Assembly (NCBI GenBank): GCA_021827245.1
Contig: JAKAWN010000086.1
Coordinates: 1-18,819 of the forward strand
Length of the DNA: 18,819 bases
DNA from: Acidobacteriota bacterium
GTDB lineage: Bacteria; Acidobacteriota; Terriglobia; UBA7540
Direction: 5' to 3'
Shown here: positions 14,546 to 18,819 of the stretch, one piece after another
How positions within the stretch are numbered: position 1 is the stretch's first letter
Layout of the letters: each line of letters opens with the position of its first letter
Made by a program: the position numbers and the translations under genes
Notes under the pieces: model-generated
The model's input: the letters and a program-made list of their open reading frames with translations, nothing else
What the model was told of the DNA's origin: nothing
Databases searched by the model: none

Positions 14546-15157
14546 ATGGCCAAGTCTCTTGATACCGGGCTCGCGAAGGACGAATCGGTCCTTGTAGCTG
14601 ACGCCAAAGCGGGCAGCTATGCGGCCTTCGAAGAGCTAGTCAACCGGTATGAAAAGAAAATCTACCGCCTTGGATTGAACCTGACCGGCAGCCCTGAGGA
14701 TGCGGAGGATATGCTTCAGGAAACTTTCTTGAAGGCCTTCGAGCATCTGCCGACATTTCGCGAAGACTCGCGCTTTTATACTTGGATCGTGCGCATTGCA
14801 ATCAACCAGGGATTGATGAAGCTCCGGAAACGCCGCAGCAGCAAAGAAGTGCAATTAGACGATGCCTCAAATGATGACGGCGAGATCATGCCGCGGGAGT
14901 TCGCTGATTGGCGACCCAATCCCGAGCAGGAGCTTGAGCGGACGGAGCTTGAAAGAATTTTGCAGGAAGCCGCCCGTTCTCTTCCCATGACTTTTCGAAC
15001 CGTTTTTTTCCTCCGTGACGTGGAGGGCCTTTCCACCGAGGAAACGGCGGAAATGCTTAACTTGACCGAAGGCGCGGTGAAAGCTCGCTTGTTCCGGGCC
15101 CGTCTTCGCCTTCGCGAAGAATTGAGCAAGACTCTTAGGATCCAGCAAGACTCTTAA
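14546..15157 (+). CDS. ECF RNA polymerase sigma factor (sigma-E-like)
   Basis: The 203-residue protein carries sigma region 2 (FEELVNRYEKKIYRLGLNL, then EDAEDMLQETFLKAFEHLP at 51-69 and FYTWIVRIAINQGLMKLRKR at 77-96). A variable acidic linker follows, then region 4 (LPMTFRTVFFLRDVEGLSTE at 146-165, with ETAEMLNLTEGAVKARLFRA). This is the standard two-domain ECF design that directs RNA polymerase to stress promoters. I use ATG 14546, giving MAKSLDTGLAKDESVLV; an in-frame ATG at 14489 adds 19 unlike residues and has no better ribosome site. The CAGGAG ahead of 14546 is about 13 bases away, so initiation may be poor. The 282-base gap upstream is divergent from alkA. A zinc-binding anti-sigma gene follows after 18 bases. 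Confidence 0.95.
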   Translation: MAKSLDTGLAKDESVLVADAKAGSYAAFEELVNRYEKKIYRLGLNLTGSPEDAEDMLQETFLKAFEHLPTFREDSRFYTWIVRIAINQGLMKLRKRRSSKEVQLDDASNDDGEIMPREFADWRPNPEQELERTELERILQEAARSLPMTFRTVFFLRDVEGLSTEETAEMLNLTEGAVKARLFRARLRLREELSKTLRIQQDS

Positions 15158-15175
15158 ACTTGAGGTTGAGCATAA

Positions 15176-15415
15176 GTGAATTGTAGAAACGCGCTCGAAC
15201 AGATTTCCGGTTATTTGGACGGGGATTTGGATGAAGAGCTGAAGCGCACGTTGCAGGTCCACCTGAACGGCTGCCACCACTGCAAGGCTGTCTTTGACAC
15301 GACAAAGAAGACCGTCGAACTCTACTGTGACGGCAAACTCTTTCAGCTTCCCGGCGCGGTCCGCGAGCGTTTGCATAATGCGCTGCGCGCGAAGTGGGAA
15401 GCGCAGTCCAAGTAG
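15176..15415 (+). CDS. Small zf-HC2 anti-sigma factor, no membrane segment
   Basis: The 79-residue protein starts at GTG 15176 (GAGG about 10 bases upstream), 18 bases after the sigma gene. It has Cys3 followed by YLDGDLDEELKRTLQVHLNG and the zinc ligands His29, Cys33 and Cys36 (HLNGCHHC), the pattern of zinc-binding anti-sigma (ZAS/zf-HC2) proteins. The C-terminal helix (AVRERLHNALRAKWEAQSK) is basic. Unlike many sigma-E anti-sigmas, it has no membrane segment, so it should act in the cytoplasm. Such ZAS proteins bind the neighbouring sigma factor and release it when zinc or a thiol is perturbed, for example by oxidation. An extra cysteine at residue 51 could matter. The pairing is certain from context and motif; the signal is inference. 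Confidence 0.88.
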   Translation: MNCRNALEQISGYLDGDLDEELKRTLQVHLNGCHHCKAVFDTTKKTVELYCDGKLFQLPGAVRERLHNALRAKWEAQSK

Positions 15416-15536
15416 TTGGGCAGGCAGCACGATCTTTCCCGACTTTCCTTCCTATACCTCCAATTGTCCCTGTGTGAATTCATTCTCCACGTAGACTAAG
15501 ATGCCGGCAATATTGTGTTCGGATGTGGTCTTTGCT

Positions 15537-15565
15537 TTGCCTACAGAGGGCGTCGAACTTATAAT
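15537..15565 (+). promoter_or_regulatory. Strong sigma-70-type promoter of uvrA
   Basis: TTGCCT (15537-15542) and a perfect TATAAT (15560-15565) are spaced by 17 bases. The start site would fall near 15572, leaving an untranslated leader of about 90 bases. A small hairpin, CACTC-TGC-GAGTG (15613-15625), lies in the leader. I see no SOS box of the CTGT-N8-ACAG or GAAC-N4-GTTC type near it. Confidence 0.7.
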
Positions 15566-15662
15566 TGAAGGTTTGGGCGTACAGCTCTTTTTCAATCAGT
15601 GCCGTGTGTTCCCACTCTGCGAGTGAGAGCAGAAGCCGTTATACAAGATTTCCAAGAATACG

Positions 15663-18600
15663 ATGGCAAAGCAGTTGTCGCAAAATACCGGGCCTGCTTT
15701 TCCCATTCCAGACCTGACCGCTCCTGACGCCAGGAAGGGTCCGAACGGCGTGAATGGCGGAGGACTCGATTCCCGTACAACGTCAGACCCCTCTGAGAAT
15801 GGCGCAATAGTTGTGCGCGGAGCCCGCGTCCACAATCTGAAAGGAGTGGATTGCGAAATTCCTCATAACCGGCTGACGGTAGTGACCGGCCTTTCGGGTT
15901 CGGGCAAATCCAGCCTGGCGTTTGATACGCTCTATGCGGAAGGCCAGCGCCGTTACGTGGAATCGCTTTCCGCCTACGCGCGGCAGTTCCTGGAGCGAAT
16001 GGAAAAGCCGGACGTTGACGACATCGAGGGGATCGCTCCGGCCGTCGCCATTCGGCAGAAGAACCTGACGCGCAACCCGCGCTCAACCGTTGCTACCTCA
16101 ACGGAAATTTACGACTATCTCCGGCTTCTTTTTGCAAGGATCGGGACAACAACCTGCCCGCAGTGCGGCCATGTCGTGCAGAAAGACCATGTGGACGCCG
16201 TTGCCGATCAGATTCTAAGCCTCGAAGAAGGACGCAGGTTTTACGTCCTTTTCCGGCTGGATCAGGAGAAGGCCGTTGAAGTTGGGGCTGAGAAAAAGGC
16301 GGACCTGGACAGGAAAGCGGGGCCGACAGCGCGTAAACGCAAGCGCAAAGTCTCTCCCGATGCAAAACAGGCGACCAGTCCCGTGCCTGCTGCCATCAGC
16401 GATTCTCTCAAGCGCCATTTATTCCTGCTGCGCCAGCGGGGATTCAATCGCCTTCTCCAGGATGACCGCATTTTTGAGTTCTCGACGCCCGAATCCCTCC
16501 TCGACGTTGATTTTCGCAAGCCTGTCTATTCCCTGGTCGACCGTCTGGCGGTGCGGCCGGACATTCGCCAGCGGCTGATTGACTCGGTCGAGACTTGCTA
16601 CCGTGAAAGCGGGGAAGCCGTCGTCGAGCTGTTGCCGTCCGCGCCTGATGGCAAGGCGGAGTGGCTGCGGTTCAACGAGCGGTTCGAATGCAAACATTGC
16701 GGGATTCTTTACCCCGAGCCGCAACCATCCTTTTTCTCTTTTAACAACCCTGCCGGCGCGTGCCCCAGGTGCCAGGGATTTGGGAACACGATCGATTTCG
16801 ATCCGGACCTTGTGATCCCTGATAAGCGAAAGACACTCAGCGAAGGCGCTATCGAACCCTGGACCAAGCCGCGTTACCGGACCCTTCAGCAAGAGATGAA
16901 GTTGGCGGCGCGGCTCCATGGCGTTCCCCTCAATGTGCCCTTTTACCAACTGGCTCCCAAGCATCAACAGTGGATCATGGACGGCGATGAAGAATTCGGC
17001 GGGATTCGCGGATTCTTCAAATACCTCGAGCGAAAGAAGTACAAGCTCCATATCCGGGTTTTTCTCAGCCGGTACCGCGGCTATGCGGTCTGCTCCGAAT
17101 GCCATGGCGGGCGCCTGCGGCGGGAAGCTCTTAATGTTTCGATCGAAGGGAAAAACATCGTTGATGTCTGCAAGTTGTCCATCCAGGAAGCGCGCTCCTT
17201 CTTCAGCAATCTGAAGCTGAGCCCTGCTCAGAACGCGGTGGCGGAAAGGGTGCTCGAGGAAATCCGCTCGCGGCTGGATTTCCTTTACAAGGTGGGCCTG
17301 GAATATCTGACGCTGGACCGCCTGGCCTCAACGCTTTCGGGCGGCGAATCACAGCGGATTCAGCTTGCTACGGCACTGGGGTCCAATCTGGTTGGGACGC
17401 TTTATGTTCTCGATGAGCCCTCGATTGGCCTTCATCCCAGGGATACAAACCGGCTGATTGGCATCCTGCAAAGCCTGAGAGACATTGGGAACACGATTGT
17501 TGTTGTCGAGCATGACCCGGAAATGATCCGCCACGCGGACAAAATTCTGGATCTCGGCCCCGGCGCCGGAGAGCATGGGGGCCGCATTGTTTATGCAGGA
17601 GACTATGAAGGTCTGCTCAAGGATTCCCATTCCCTCACAGGGCGATATCTGACGGGGGAAGTGACGGTGCCCATGGCGCTGGAGCGGCGCAAACCGGGCA
17701 AAACCTGGCTGCACATTCGCGGGGCAAGGCAGCACAATCTGAAATCGATTGGTGTCGACATTCCTTTGGGGCTTATGGTATGCGTCAGCGGCGTGTCAGG
17801 CTCAGGCAAGTCAACGCTGGTGCACGACGTGCTTTACAACGCTCTCATGTCCCGGAAGGGCAGCGCGGGGCCAAAGGCCGAACTGGATTCCATCGAGGGA
17901 GACGAAAAACTCTCTGACATCATCCTGGTTGATCAATCCCCGCTGGGCCGCACGCCACGCTCGAATCCCGTGACGTATATCAAGGCGTTTGACGGCATCC
18001 GGGACGCCTTCGCATCCACCCCGGAAGCCAGGAAGCACAACTTCACGCCGGGACACTTTTCCTTCAACATTCCCGGAGGCCGCTGCGAGACCTGCCAGGG
18101 CGACGGCACCGTGACCGTGGAAATGCAATTCCTTGCTGACATTGAACTGGTCTGCGAAGAGTGTCACGGCATGCGGTTCAAGCCGGCGATTCTCGAGGTG
18201 CGTTACAAGGGCAAGAACATTCATGAAGTGCTCCAGATGACGGTGAAGGAGGCACTGGCTTTCTTTGCCAGCGTTCCGTCCGTGTCCCACAAAATTCGTG
18301 TCCTGGACGAAGTTGGCCTGGGCTACCTGCGGCTTGGCCAGTCGGCCACCACTTTATCGGGCGGTGAAGCACAGCGCGTCCGGCTGGCGGCACACATGGC
18401 GCATTCGGCAACCTCGCAGCCCCTTTTCATATTCGACGAGCCTACCACTGGCCTCCATTTCGATGACATCGCGAAGCTTCTAGCCGCTTTCCGCCGATTG
18501 ATTGACCTCGGTGCTACCGTGCTGATTATCGAGCACAATCTCGACGTCCTGAAAGCGGCGGATTGGATTATCGATCTCGGCCCGGAAGGCGGGGACGCCG

Positions 18601-18710
18601 GCGGGTCCGTTGTGGCGGCAGGCACTCCCGAGGAGATCGCGCGAAGTCCGCAGTCCTATACAGGAAAGTTTCTGGCCCGATATTTCTCCGCAAACGGCCA
18701 GCATCCTTAG
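15663..18710 (+). CDS. uvrA: UvrA, excinuclease ABC subunit A
   Basis: The 1015-residue ATPase recognises bulky DNA damage and loads UvrB in nucleotide excision repair. It holds two ABC modules: Walker A GLSGSGKS (76-83) and GVSGSGKS (710-717), signatures LSGGE (558-562, 898-902), and Walker B LDEP (583-586) and FDEP (924-927). Cys pairs are at 343/346 with 367/370 and at 808/811 with 831/834 (the zinc modules). The signature TGLHFDDIAKLL follows. The N-terminus has about 45 extra residues (PA, GN, DS-rich) before GAIVVRGARVHNLKG, and a basic insert (RKAGPTARKRKRKVSPDAKQ, about 217-236) in the UvrB-binding region. The total is 75 more than the 940 of E. coli UvrA. The late segment LAAHMAHSATSQPLFIFDEP differs from the usual LAxELSKRxTGxTLYILDEP. 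ATG 15663 is the only sensible start. The ribosome site is weak. Confidence 0.97.
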   Translation: MAKQLSQNTGPAFPIPDLTAPDARKGPNGVNGGGLDSRTTSDPSENGAIVVRGARVHNLKGVDCEIPHNRLTVVTGLSGSGKSSLAFDTLYAEGQRRYVESLSAYARQFLERMEKPDVDDIEGIAPAVAIRQKNLTRNPRSTVATSTEIYDYLRLLFARIGTTTCPQCGHVVQKDHVDAVADQILSLEEGRRFYVLFRLDQEKAVEVGAEKKADLDRKAGPTARKRKRKVSPDAKQATSPVPAAISDSLKRHLFLLRQRGFNRLLQDDRIFEFSTPESLLDVDFRKPVYSLVDRLAVRPDIRQRLIDSVETCYRESGEAVVELLPSAPDGKAEWLRFNERFECKHCGILYPEPQPSFFSFNNPAGACPRCQGFGNTIDFDPDLVIPDKRKTLSEGAIEPWTKPRYRTLQQEMKLAARLHGVPLNVPFYQLAPKHQQWIMDGDEEFGGIRGFFKYLERKKYKLHIRVFLSRYRGYAVCSECHGGRLRREALNVSIEGKNIVDVCKLSIQEARSFFSNLKLSPAQNAVAERVLEEIRSRLDFLYKVGLEYLTLDRLASTLSGGESQRIQLATALGSNLVGTLYVLDEPSIGLHPRDTNRLIGILQSLRDIGNTIVVVEHDPEMIRHADKILDLGPGAGEHGGRIVYAGDYEGLLKDSHSLTGRYLTGEVTVPMALERRKPGKTWLHIRGARQHNLKSIGVDIPLGLMVCVSGVSGSGKSTLVHDVLYNALMSRKGSAGPKAELDSIEGDEKLSDIILVDQSPLGRTPRSNPVTYIKAFDGIRDAFASTPEARKHNFTPGHFSFNIPGGRCETCQGDGTVTVEMQFLADIELVCEECHGMRFKPAILEVRYKGKNIHEVLQMTVKEALAFFASVPSVSHKIRVLDEVGLGYLRLGQSATTLSGGEAQRVRLAAHMAHSATSQPLFIFDEPTTGLHFDDIAKLLAAFRRLIDLGATVLIIEHNLDVLKAADWIIDLGPEGGDAGGSVVAAGTPEEIARSPQSYTGKFLARYFSANGQHP

Positions 18711-18748
18711 TGGCGTGTCATTCAATTTCATTCGATAAGTTGTCAGAC

Positions 18749-18801
18749 CACGCCTTCAGGCGTGCCGCCCCGCGCTCCCATTGAAAAACCGGCTTTAGCC
18801 G
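18749..18801. repeat. Paired-hairpin REP-like repeat, right edge
   Basis: After uvrA, two short hairpins follow. One is CACGCC-TTCA-GGCGTG (18749-18764), with a 6-bp stem. The other is CGGC-TTTA-GCCG (18790-18801, 4-5-bp stem), set in AAAACCGGCTTTAGCCGCTGA. Repeats of this look are, from memory, scattered widely in acidobacterial genomes and sit between genes. No second copy is in this window, so this is not proof of a repeat family. There is no T-tract, so I do not call a terminator. The element may continue past the window edge. Confidence 0.5.
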
Positions 18802-18819
18802 CTGAGGCCTGTTCTCCTT

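Noticed and set aside
15537..15662. SOS (LexA) box upstream of uvrA
   Set aside because: No CTGT-N8-ACAG or GAAC-N4-GTTC type site seen; acidobacterial LexA sites are not known to me, so no call.
1..18819. CRISPR array, tRNA, phage or complete insertion sequence
   Set aside because: Read for repeats with regular spacers, T-arm sequences and transposase motifs; none seen.

Overview
The window looks like chromosomal DNA of an Acidobacteriota (acidobacterial) genome. Four things point that way: an Oar-type TonB-dependent receptor with a carboxypeptidase-regulatory-like N-terminal domain, a partner DUF5666 protein directly upstream of it, a DUF4382/DUF5666 lipoprotein, and a paired-hairpin repeat at the right edge of a kind I associate with acidobacterial genomes. 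This is inferred from gene families; no rRNA or other taxonomic marker is present. I see no tRNA, CRISPR array, intact insertion sequence or phage gene.

Layout. (1) 1-1265, minus: the C-terminally cut gene of a nucleotide pyrophosphatase/phosphodiesterase (NPP) family enzyme with all metal-site motifs. (2) 1655-2044, minus: a small four-helix membrane protein. (3) About 2079-2279, plus: a decayed or N-terminally truncated DUF190 (PII-like) gene, followed by an unrecognised helical protein (2312-2743). (4) 3080-9253, minus: four consecutive same-strand genes, read from the right as a DUF5666 repeat protein, an Oar-like TonB-dependent receptor, a secreted TPR protein and a secreted DUF4097-like beta protein. 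The first two are tightly linked. A perfect 16-bp palindrome lies upstream of the TPR gene. (5) 9586-10438, plus: a 54-residue proline-rich protein whose frame overlaps the start of a conserved-hypothetical VVGWRAW/CGIYA-type protein, with a good promoter and a Shine-Dalgarno sequence for each. (6) 11028-12707, plus: a DUF4382/DUF5666 lipoprotein with a terminator. (7) 12762-14263, minus: an AlkA-type DNA glycosylase followed 5 nt later by a DinB/DUF1572 protein. (8) 14546-15415, plus: an ECF sigma factor with a small zinc-binding anti-sigma protein. (9) 15663-18710, plus: uvrA with its own promoter, then a hairpin repeat.

Working together. The 3080-9253 genes form an envelope cluster: an outer-membrane transporter plus secreted partners of unknown job. 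The right third has a DNA-damage flavour (AlkA, DinB-like protein, UvrA) around a stress-type sigma factor, but nothing in the sequence proves that they are co-regulated. The most interesting items are the DUF5666-receptor module, the overlapping small gene, the DUF190 remnant and the palindrome. I found no clear-cut new defence or mobile system.
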